Shown here one piece after another: positions 43,980 to 51,565 of a stretch of 64,000 nt of DNA (the stretch's first letter is position 1; each line of letters starts with the position of its first letter). This DNA comes from Bacteroidales bacterium. GTDB lineage: Bacteria; Bacteroidota; Bacteroidia; Bacteroidales; F082. The notes under the pieces were generated by a model. It was given only the letters and a program-made list of their open reading frames with translations, did not search any database and was not told the origin of the DNA. The translations under genes were made by a program, and so were the position numbers. Where the stretch lies: positions 1 to 64,000 of the forward strand of contig JAKIVD010000015.1 of assembly GCA_021647205.1 (NCBI GenBank), written 5' to 3'.

Positions 43980-46298
43980 TTATTGATTATTAATTTTCTT
44001 CTTTTTAAAATAAACATTCGACATGTAAAGTAATACCAGCATGATGGTCAGTGTTCCGGCAAAACTGGTGAACATATTCAACGACACCAAAGCACCCAGT
44101 TCGCGGTTGGGTGGGAATACCGAGAACAGCAGTACCAGAAAACCTGCAATTACCACAATGGCATTGTAGATAATGGCTTTGCCTGAATGTGCCATTGTTT
44201 TTTGGGCAGCCACCAATTTGTCGTCCGTATTCGATGCATTATGCCTGTACTGTTCCAAAAAGTGCACGGCATAATCAATGCCAATACCTATGGCAATACT
44301 CGAAAGCAGTGCGGTGGTTGTGCTGAGCGGAATTCCCAAAAAGCCCATGATGCCAAAACTGATTAATGCTGTTATAACAATCGGGACTGAGCCTATTAAA
44401 CCAATTTTAATATTTTTAAACATGAGAGACAGCAGAACGATAATAATGATGAGCGATAAAATGAGGCTCATGATTTGTCCTTCCAGAATCAGGTCGGTAA
44501 AAACAAGCCCTTTGTAACCACTGCCCGCGTAATTCAGGGTAATGCCCAGGTCGTTAAAACGGTCTTCATAAGTATGGATAACATCGAGTGCCGAATTGAT
44601 GGCTTTTGAATTGTCGCTTTTCAACTGGAAAGTAACATTCAGCTTTTCGTAATCATAATCGACCACCTTGTTCAGGTTTTCAGGGTCGCCCGACATTTCG
44701 TAAAGCAGAAGATATTGAGCAATCATATTTTTGTTATTGGGGATGGTATTATAGGCTTCATCATCTGCATTCATCACCTTGTTCATCCGGTTGATGTAAT
44801 CGGTAAGGGAGAAAGTGTTGCCCACAACCTGTAATTGATTGTCAACATCCTTTTGCATTTTGTCGACCAGTTTCAATACTTTGGGTTCTTTAAAAGTATC
44901 CTTTTTACCATCGGCATCAAGGATGAGGTTCAACGAACTGGTCCCTCCAAAATGTTCATTGATAAACTTATCGGTTAGCACAATTTCACTGTCTTTCTCA
45001 AACTTATCCAGGAAACTGGAGTTGATCCATATTTCCTGCATACCGAATGCCGAAAGAATAATGATGACAACGGTTCCAATAATGGACACATATTTATTTT
45101 TGATAACACTGGCAGCAAAAGAGTTGGCCAGTTTAGAATGGGAATGTCCACCTTTGTCCTCCTCTTTGTCAATTTTCTTTGCTTTGGGAAGGCCAAAAAT
45201 CATGATACCGGCCGGTAAAAACACCAGCGAAAATACCATGGCCATCATTACGCCAAAAGCCGTAAATATTCCGAAATATTTTACCGGGTACACCTGCGAA
45301 GTAAGTAGCGAGATAAAACCGACCGCCGTTGTAACAGATGTCATAGCCACGGGTTTCCACATGTGCTGAAGCATGTCTGAAATGGCCTCTTTTTTGGAAG
45401 CTGTCGGGTTGTGGTCAACAAAGGTGTGCAAATGGCTGTAAAGGTGTATGCCATCTGCCACCCCGATGGCGATAAGCATAACCGGGATCATAGTGGAAAC
45501 GGCATAAATGGGTATGTTTACAGCTGCCATCAGGCCGAAGGCCCAAATGGTTGAAAGGAATACAACACCAAGGGTTATCAGGGTTCCTTTAAAACTGCGC
45601 AGCGTAATAAACAGTACCAGGAAAATGATCAGGATTACGATGGGCACCATCCGCTGCATATCTGCAGGGCCGAGCAAGGCCATTGTGCCTTCTACGATGG
45701 GCCGGCCGGCAACGTGAATTTTAATGTCGTCGGTTTGTGAAGCTTTGGCAACATCGAGGATTTCCTGGTAAAACTCCTGAGTGAATACATCGTCTTTAAT
45801 TTCAGCAATAATTACGGTCACGGTTTCGTCGGTTGATACCAGCCTGCCAAAAACCATTTCGTTTTTCTCTACGTTTTCCTTTAGTTGTTTTAGTTTTTCA
45901 GGTGATTTCGGAACTCTTTTAAAAAAACGTTTGACATCCATTCCGTCTTCTGTCCCCACGATGTTGTCAGCGGTGTAAAGCGAGGTTACATCTGCTTTGT
46001 CAATTTCGTCAAATTTTTGAAATTTCCTGGTCAGTTGTTTCAGGGTATCAAGGGTTTCTGTATTAAAGATTCCCTTTTGATTTTCAATCGCAATGATAAT
46101 ACCGTCCTGGATGTTAAACCATTCTTCGGCCTTGTCGCTGTAAATAAAGGCCGGGTGGTTTTGAGGCATGTATTTATCAAGATTGGTTTCCATCCTTGTG
46201 TTCTCCTTCATCAATAAGAAGAACCCAATGGTAATGGCTAGAATTACAATCATGCTAATCCACGAATAATTTAGCAGTTTGTTTAATAATTTTTCCAT
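43980..46298 (-). CDS. MMPL-family RND transporter
   Basis: A 772-residue RND-superfamily inner-membrane transporter with two repeats of one plus five membrane helices. The first periplasmic loop spans about 35-205 and the second about 430-605. The TM4-type signatures are IAIGVADGIHLYSHLH (about 276-291) and IGIGIDYAVHFLEQY (about 668-682), as in MMPL/HpnN-like lipid transporters rather than HAE1 drug pumps. Its neighbours (lipoprotein-sorting protein, DUF1302-like barrel, small lipoproteins, LpxR) point to export of a lipid to the outer membrane. The cargo is unknown; sphingolipid is an attractive guess because the synthesis operon lies just downstream. A strong terminator precedes it, so it probably has its own promoter. 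Confidence 0.9.
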   Translation of the reverse strand: MEKLLNKLLNYSWISMIVILAITIGFFLLMKENTRMETNLDKYMPQNHPAFIYSDKAEEWFNIQDGIIIAIENQKGIFNTETLDTLKQLTRKFQKFDEIDKADVTSLYTADNIVGTEDGMDVKRFFKRVPKSPEKLKQLKENVEKNEMVFGRLVSTDETVTVIIAEIKDDVFTQEFYQEILDVAKASQTDDIKIHVAGRPIVEGTMALLGPADMQRMVPIVILIIFLVLFITLRSFKGTLITLGVVFLSTIWAFGLMAAVNIPIYAVSTMIPVMLIAIGVADGIHLYSHLHTFVDHNPTASKKEAISDMLQHMWKPVAMTSVTTAVGFISLLTSQVYPVKYFGIFTAFGVMMAMVFSLVFLPAGIMIFGLPKAKKIDKEEDKGGHSHSKLANSFAASVIKNKYVSIIGTVVIIILSAFGMQEIWINSSFLDKFEKDSEIVLTDKFINEHFGGTSSLNLILDADGKKDTFKEPKVLKLVDKMQKDVDNQLQVVGNTFSLTDYINRMNKVMNADDEAYNTIPNNKNMIAQYLLLYEMSGDPENLNKVVDYDYEKLNVTFQLKSDNSKAINSALDVIHTYEDRFNDLGITLNYAGSGYKGLVFTDLILEGQIMSLILSLIIIIVLLSLMFKNIKIGLIGSVPIVITALISFGIMGFLGIPLSTTTALLSSIAIGIGIDYAVHFLEQYRHNASNTDDKLVAAQKTMAHSGKAIIYNAIVVIAGFLVLLFSVFPPNRELGALVSLNMFTSFAGTLTIMLVLLYMSNVYFKKKKINNQ

Positions 46299-46339
46299 TT
46301 CTATTGTTGTTAGTTAGCGTTTACTATTTTTTTATTTCT

Positions 46340-46375
46340 AAAAAAAGCTGAAGAATAACCAAGGCTTTCTTCAGC
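46340..46375 (-). terminator. Rho-independent terminator after cupin gene
   Basis: A perfect 9-bp stem (GCTGAAGAA / TTCTTCAGC) with an 11-nt loop is followed on the minus strand by seven T residues. It starts 9 nt beyond the cupin stop. It should end the TetR-cupin transcript before the MMPL gene, or act as a partial terminator with read-through. Confidence 0.85.
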
Positions 46376-46383
46376 CCTTGTGT

Positions 46384-46722
46384 TTACAAAATTTTTGCTG
46401 CTGTTGTCGGGCGGGGTGCTTTCACAACCAGAACGCGAACAATGGCATCGGAATTATTGTAAATACAATGTACAATACCTTTCGGACTTTCGACAAGGCT
46501 GTTTGTTTCGACCTGCATTTTTTCTTCCCCAACAAGTACATCCGGTGTTCCTTCAATTACGAAAAAGAATACATCAACGGGTGTGATGTGGGGTTTCAGG
46601 CTGTCGCCCGGATTGAGTTGAAGGTGAACTGCCTGGGCCGAATCTTTGTTGTACAGCATGCGTGCATCTACCTTGTGCGGGTTGTCATTAACCGGGGTGT
46701 CGGCTACTTTTGTAATTTTCAT
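46384..46722 (-). CDS. Cupin-domain protein
   Basis: A 112-residue single-domain cupin. The barrel motifs are HLQLNPGDSLKPHITPVDVFFFVIEG (about 33-58, first motif region) and ESPKGIVHCIYNNSD (about 78-92, second motif). The metal histidines are only partly kept: H33 and H45 near the first motif and H86 in the second. Its start lies 20 nt after the TetR stop and it ends just before a strong terminator, so TetR and cupin form one small transcript. It may bind a small ligand or act on the regulator signal; no enzyme activity can be assigned. Confidence 0.85.
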   Translation of the reverse strand: MKITKVADTPVNDNPHKVDARMLYNKDSAQAVHLQLNPGDSLKPHITPVDVFFFVIEGTPDVLVGEEKMQVETNSLVESPKGIVHCIYNNSDAIVRVLVVKAPRPTTAAKIL

Positions 46723-46742
46723 TGTTGCTATTTTTAATGAAT

Positions 46743-47321
46743 TTATTTTTCCAATACTTTACTTAATACGGCAATCAAACTTTGACCTTCCCTGTTCAGG
46801 TTGAAATTATGGTTATTCAGGTCCCAGCGTTTAACAAGGAGCCTCAAAGAGCCCATGACCAGCAGGGCCAGGTTTTTCTCATCAATATCATTCCGTACAT
46901 TGTGTTCGGCCTGTCCCTGCACGATGATATTTTCAATTGTTTGGGCATGAAGGTTTAATATTTCAACTATCCTGTTCTTCAACAATTCTTCGTTCTTGAA
47001 TATTTCTTCCGAAAAGATAACTGAAACCATGGAGGGGCTTTCTGAAAACAGCGACAACATCCTGGTGAACATGAACCCTATCTTTTTTGCTGCCGAACCT
47101 TCGTAAGTATCCATTATTCCAGAAAGTATGACTGCCATTTCTTTGAAATTATTGAGAATACTCATCAGGATGGCTGTTTTGCTTTCAAAGTGGCGGTAAA
47201 TTCCTGGTTCGGAAATGCCAATTGCTTTTGAAAGGTTCTTAATGGTGAGTCCCTGTATTCCTTTGTCATCAATTATTTTGATGGACTCCTCAATAATTTG
47301 TTGCTGCCTTTCTGATAACAT
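46743..47321 (-). CDS. TetR family transcriptional regulator
   Basis: A 192-residue TetR-type repressor. The N-terminal helix-turn-helix (about 5-50) shows IIDDKGIQGLTIKNLSKAIG then EPGIYRHFESKTAILM, a textbook TetR pattern. The C-terminal ligand-binding part is all helical and specific to this protein. A 25-nt inverted repeat overlaps the likely promoter upstream (see separate entries), which suggests autoregulation. The cupin gene follows after 20 nt. The nearby MMPL export cluster is a likely target, but a terminator separates the two transcripts. Confidence 0.93.
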   Translation of the reverse strand: MLSERQQQIIEESIKIIDDKGIQGLTIKNLSKAIGISEPGIYRHFESKTAILMSILNNFKEMAVILSGIMDTYEGSAAKKIGFMFTRMLSLFSESPSMVSVIFSEEIFKNEELLKNRIVEILNLHAQTIENIIVQGQAEHNVRNDIDEKNLALLVMGSLRLLVKRWDLNNHNFNLNREGQSLIAVLSKVLEK

Positions 47322-47351
47322 TTTTTGAGCATGTTAGTTAGTATTCGCTCG

Positions 47352-47383
47352 CAAAATAACAACAATTATTTGACATGGCCAAA
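47352..47383 (-). promoter_or_regulatory. Bacteroidota-type promoter of the TetR gene
   Basis: On the minus strand a TTTG (-33 element, 47380-47383) is followed after 20 nt by TTATTTTG (-7 element, 47352-47359; one mismatch to TAnnTTTG). The start site would fall near 47345, giving a leader of about 24 nt. Confidence 0.55.
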
Positions 47384-47388
47384 TAATT
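47364..47388. promoter_or_regulatory. Inverted repeat, TetR operator candidate
   Basis: A perfect inverted repeat with 9-bp arms (AATTATTTG and CAAATAATT) and a 7-nt spacer. It covers the -33 element and most of the promoter spacer of the TetR gene, 43 nt upstream of its ATG. A TetR dimer bound here would block the promoter, so autorepression is likely. Confidence 0.6.
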
Positions 47389-47906
47389 TTAAATATTTCT
47401 AATAAAAGTTTCTAAGATTCCATCCGGAATGTTTGAATTAACAGGCAAATACCAAGGCTTGATACCGGCGTCTTTACGCAACCCGCCTCTTTCACATTAG
47501 CTTGCCAGAAGATTTGACAGGCAAATATTATGAATGTTTTTCGAAGTTGTAGAATAGATGTATCTTTATAGGCATAAAAAAAAATACCAGCATGTACCCC
47601 AACCCCCGGTTTTGTAATCTCTTTTAATACTGTATGTTCAGTATGATGAATGATAGGCAAAAATTGAGATATGTGTCATAGGGTGTGGCTGTTTGGTAGT
47701 TGGCAATTTTAAGAAGATGAGAGGTAACATAAGCATACCGGTTTTCGACGGAAACCTCACAACGAAATGGCTGCGCACTATGTTTGATGCCCTTATTGAA
47801 GCCTGTTTGCGTTGCCCGTCTAATCTTTAGGCCATGAGAAAAATAGTTGTTTATACTGTTCATTCCGACAAAAAATAAATTATTAACACTTAAAAAGAGG
47901 CTTGCT
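47389..47906. other. Long intergenic region without recognisable gene
   Basis: These 518 nt lie between the divergent TetR gene and the SnoaL-like gene. Short open frames on the minus strand have no signal peptide, motif or codon pattern of a real gene. The right end carries the promoter and leader of the SnoaL-like gene; an AAAAAGAGG purine tract 7 nt before its ATG is a good ribosome binding site for this phylum. I see no repeat or RNA structure of note, and the region may be decayed coding DNA. Confidence 0.4.
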
Positions 47907-48419
47907 ATGAAATATTTAACGCAATCAGCTATTATTTTAGTCATCTCATCAGCCGTGTTGCTGTCAGGATGCACACAGCGTGATCCTTCAGAAGAATTAA
48001 GGCCATTGCTGGAGAAATATGTAGGATATTGGAATACCGGGAATTTTCAGGGAATTGAAGAGGTGTTGCATCCTGATTTTGAGTTGAGAATGACCCCTGA
48101 ATATACACCAGAAAAAGGTATTGGCAGTTTTCAGGAAAGTATTACTAAATGGAGAACTGCTTATCCTGATTTTCATATTGACATCAGGGAATGGGTTTTC
48201 GATTCTGGTAAAGCCGCAGCTTTGTGGACAATTACCGCAACTAATAACGGTCCGGGAACTCATCCGCCTACCGGAAAGCACATTAAAGTAAGCGGCATGA
48301 GCATTGTTCATTTTGAGGATGGTAAAATAAGGGATGAATGGATTGCCAGTAACGATTTATTGTGGATGACTCAGCTTGGATTTAAACTTATTCCACCCAA
48401 AACTGACTCTGATAAATAA
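47907..48419 (+). CDS. SnoaL-like (ester cyclase family) lipoprotein
   Basis: A 170-residue lipoprotein. ATG 47907 gives MKYLTQSAIILVISSAVLLSGC with lipobox LSGC; the open frame runs 20 codons further upstream but without a signal. The body has the NTF2-like SnoaL layout: LLEKYVGYWNTGNFQGIEEVLHPDF, GSFQESITKWRTAYPDFHIDI, and GKHIKVSGMSIVHFEDGKIRDEWIASN. The family includes polyketide cyclases and many proteins of unknown role; active-site His/Asp positions appear present in WxxxxxDF and HFEDGKI. It is an isolated plus-strand gene among minus-strand genes, converging with the T9SS gene that ends at 48643. Confidence 0.85.
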   Translation: MKYLTQSAIILVISSAVLLSGCTQRDPSEELRPLLEKYVGYWNTGNFQGIEEVLHPDFELRMTPEYTPEKGIGSFQESITKWRTAYPDFHIDIREWVFDSGKAAALWTITATNNGPGTHPPTGKHIKVSGMSIVHFEDGKIRDEWIASNDLLWMTQLGFKLIPPKTDSDK

Positions 48420-48642
48420 TAGGGCCATTTTTCTTCACCGGATTGCATCAGCAAGGAACAACCGAAGCTTAATTGTTGAACAATGGATGTTGCCTGCCCT
48501 GCTTGCAGTTAGAGGTAGCTTGCAAGCCCTTACTTCCCAACAGCAAATCTGTTTGCCAGGCCGGAGAGGGCAATAAAAACCATGATATTACATAAGCGGC
48601 CCCCTGCCCGCGGTAGAACATTCCGGGCGACAGGATTCCCTT

Positions 48643-51537
48643 TTAGTAAACAAGTACTTTCTTGGTCAGCGACTGCCCTTCAGCATTTACGCGCAGCAAC
48701 CAGATACCAGCTGACAACTTGTTTTCCGTATTGATTTTAATCAACCTGCTTTTCCCGTTCAGCGCCAGTTCGTAAACAACAGCGCCCATCGGGCTGACCA
48801 ACTGTAAAGTGTTGAAGTTTCCTTTTTCGGGAAGCATGACATTGAAAGCCCCGCTGGTGGGATTTGGAAATACAACCATATCTCTGGCAACATCAACTGC
48901 ATCCTCGATATCCACGTATTGGCTGATGGAAATGTTGTCGATAAACAAGGGGTTGCCGATAGCGCTGTAACTTTCAAAGGCCACACGGATATTTGCCTGC
49001 CCGGCCCATTCGCCGAGGTCAACAGAAATGCAGCTTGCCCCCCATCCGCCCCCGCACCAGTCGCTTCCAGTTTGCGGGTAGAAATTATCTGTTTGCTCAT
49101 GTGTGGCAAAGTTGCCGCTGCCATCTTCACCGGCAGCAAAAACACGTGTCCAGTTTTCTCCGCAATCTGCAGAAACCAGTACGACCAACGAGTCGGTGAG
49201 CGGGTCGTATTTTTTGGCATAAGCGTGCTGAAACTCCAGCCAGGCAGTACTCATTTCCGAGAGGTTGAAAGGCGCCGAAATTAGCCGGTCGCGTTTCCCG
49301 ATAAGATATTCCTGGAAATTGACTGAGGCGGCAAAATTCCCCCCGTTTCCGGAAACTTCCCGGAGTTCCCAGCTGATACCGTCATCAGGATTCTCAATAG
49401 TCCATTGGTTTTGAGCAATGTCCCCGTTTTCGAAAGATTCGTTAAACCAGGGCTGGTAACCCCCGGCTTGTATCATGTCAAACTTTGTCAGTTCCGCCTC
49501 CCCGTTCAGGTTCCACGAAGTGAGTGTTACCGCGTAAGTACCTGCCTGGTTAAATACCACTTCGGGATTTTGGCTGGTTTCGTCTGTTCCGTTCACAAAG
49601 CTTACCGTGGAAGGGTCGAATTGCCATGCCCACTGGATGGGGCTGTACTTTGTCTTATCGGTAAACAAAGCCGTTTCGCCTGTACAGACGACATCTTTGT
49701 CCACGGCGAAATCAACTTCGGGAAGGATAGTTGAACTGGCCGTAATTTGTTCTGTTTTTACAACAGTGTCAGTTCCGAGCGAATTGGTGGCAACAAGCGT
49801 AACACTAAACACCCCTTCTTCGGGATAAAGAATGTCCACAGGATGCTGTGCTTCTGAAGTTGCAGGAACAGCGCCTTCAAAGCTCCATTCCCACTGCGAC
49901 GGCACTCCTGCCGTAAGGTCAGTAAAGTTTACGGTTTCGCCTACCGGGATGAGTGTTTCGTCTGAAACAAAGTCAGCTTCCGGCACAAAAGAAGGCCGTA
50001 AATAGGCCCACCATGTTCCCCATTTGCTGGTACCAACCTCCTGTTCGGCGTACTCCTGTAAAGCCCAAAAATCGATGTCGTTGGCCGGGTCGACACAGGC
50101 AGCCGAATAGTCGCCCCAGCGGTTGCGGCCACCGCCAAAAGTTTTGTAATACGGCGATATGCCATCTTTATACTGGTAGTAGGTACGCATGGTGTTAGGT
50201 TCGTCGTAATAGGCCTTAAAGGAGTACCCGGCGCTGGCGTACTGGGTTCCCGAAAATACACCGTGGCCGATAAAAACATCTTCGTGGGCATTGACGGCGA
50301 TGCTGGCGAAAGCAAAGGAAAAAACGTTGGTCGGATCATCAATGCGGCCGCGCTCGAGGACAACACCGTTGGTGTCGAGCTCCCACCACTGTACAGCCGT
50401 CCGTTGCGGGTTGTTGGCAGGAAGGAAAATATGGTGTACGGCCCACAATTTATTGTTGCGGTAAATCACGGTCTCCATGCGTGAGTCCACCGAATTGATT
50501 TTCTCGCTGGAACCCAGTTGCGGCAGAAAGTTACCATACCAGCCTGCACCATTCTCCCAGGGTTCAGGTATGCCGATGGCCCCCTGGTAGGTAAAAACAG
50601 GTTCGTTTACCGGACCGCTGAGTTTGAACTTCTTGATATATCCGTAACCATTGCTGTTGCCGTTGCTCGTGGCAATCAGGTACATGTTTTCGGCATCGGG
50701 ATCATAAGTGGAAGAGGGGACTATCGTAAAACCTTCGGTAGTGGCAAAGCGCGTAAAACCGGGCTGATCGTCACCGTTGTACATGGCCATTTTATCAAAC
50801 ACAAACACGGTTCTGTAAAAATCACCACCGAACATGTTTCCGGTGACGGTAATCCATTTTTTATTGAAGCCCAGGTTGGGGTAATCGAACCAGGTAATGT
50901 TGGCTTCATCCGGGTTGATCCAATACATATACCAGTCACCGGTCGGGTCGTCGGTCAGGCTTACGCCGATGTAAAGTTTTGAATCAGGGCCATTCGAGCC
51001 ACTCGGATTACTCATGATCCACCGGTTTTCGTAAGGATCGTAAACTACTTTGGGGTCGAAGGTTCCGCCGTTGCCGGGCATGGGCGACCACCAGGTGCTC
51101 AGCGAAGTAGTGAACAGGTTGTTGCCCTGACGGTCCTGGATGCGCACCTGGGTGTTGAGCGTGACCATGATATGGTTGGGGCCGGCGGCGCCGTTTACAT
51201 CTGGAGGGATGGAGCTGCCATTGTCATGGAGACCCAGAAATGTTGTGTCGGGTTGGGGAGAGACTTCCCGCGACCTTCTTTGGGAAGCTGTTCTTCTTCC
51301 TTTTGGCTCAAGATAAATGACGTCTTTCTCATTTACCGTCCAGTTGGGAATTTCCCAATTTTGATTGGGTACTTTTACGCCCTGTCCCGGATTTTGACTT
51401 TCGTTACTTTTCAGGTTTTGAACATTGACCCTTGCCTGTAGCGTGGCCTGTCCTTTTGTAACAGGAACATGTTGTGCGCTGAGGGTTTGCCCTCCGCTCA
51501 ACAGCAGGGTGAGAAAAAGGATTTGATATTTAAACAT
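48643..51537 (-). CDS. Large T9SS-exported protein with two PKD domains (paralog)
   Basis: A 964-residue secreted protein that matches the 1531-4431 product along its whole length. ATG 51537 gives a signal peptide (MFKYQILFLTLLLSGGQTLSA). The N-terminal propeller-like region (about 85-510) carries DNGSSIPPDVNGAAGPNH, FDYPNLGFNKKW and GNSNGYGYI; two PKD-like domains (about 515-600 and 605-690), a jelly-roll-like region with DCGENW (about 700-870) and a T9SS type A sorting domain (from MVVFPNPTSGAFNVML, about 888-964) follow. Both proteins end in almost the same sorting-domain pattern. It precedes nothing obvious downstream and follows the sortilin-like T9SS gene by 28 nt, so these two may be co-transcribed. 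Confidence 0.9.
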   Translation of the reverse strand: MFKYQILFLTLLLSGGQTLSAQHVPVTKGQATLQARVNVQNLKSNESQNPGQGVKVPNQNWEIPNWTVNEKDVIYLEPKGRRTASQRRSREVSPQPDTTFLGLHDNGSSIPPDVNGAAGPNHIMVTLNTQVRIQDRQGNNLFTTSLSTWWSPMPGNGGTFDPKVVYDPYENRWIMSNPSGSNGPDSKLYIGVSLTDDPTGDWYMYWINPDEANITWFDYPNLGFNKKWITVTGNMFGGDFYRTVFVFDKMAMYNGDDQPGFTRFATTEGFTIVPSSTYDPDAENMYLIATSNGNSNGYGYIKKFKLSGPVNEPVFTYQGAIGIPEPWENGAGWYGNFLPQLGSSEKINSVDSRMETVIYRNNKLWAVHHIFLPANNPQRTAVQWWELDTNGVVLERGRIDDPTNVFSFAFASIAVNAHEDVFIGHGVFSGTQYASAGYSFKAYYDEPNTMRTYYQYKDGISPYYKTFGGGRNRWGDYSAACVDPANDIDFWALQEYAEQEVGTSKWGTWWAYLRPSFVPEADFVSDETLIPVGETVNFTDLTAGVPSQWEWSFEGAVPATSEAQHPVDILYPEEGVFSVTLVATNSLGTDTVVKTEQITASSTILPEVDFAVDKDVVCTGETALFTDKTKYSPIQWAWQFDPSTVSFVNGTDETSQNPEVVFNQAGTYAVTLTSWNLNGEAELTKFDMIQAGGYQPWFNESFENGDIAQNQWTIENPDDGISWELREVSGNGGNFAASVNFQEYLIGKRDRLISAPFNLSEMSTAWLEFQHAYAKKYDPLTDSLVVLVSADCGENWTRVFAAGEDGSGNFATHEQTDNFYPQTGSDWCGGGWGASCISVDLGEWAGQANIRVAFESYSAIGNPLFIDNISISQYVDIEDAVDVARDMVVFPNPTSGAFNVMLPEKGNFNTLQLVSPMGAVVYELALNGKSRLIKINTENKLSAGIWLLRVNAEGQSLTKKVLVY

Positions 51538-51565
51538 ATTATTGAAGTGCTGGTGGATGAATGTT

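Noticed and set aside
47412-47974. Two overlapping minus-strand open frames in the gap beside the SnoaL-like gene
   Set aside because: No recognisable domain, no signal peptide, unusual residue composition, and one overlaps a well-supported plus-strand gene.
1531-51537. T9SS paralogs as ends of a composite mobile element
   Set aside because: They are full genes in direct orientation with no transposase, integrase, target duplication or composition change between them.
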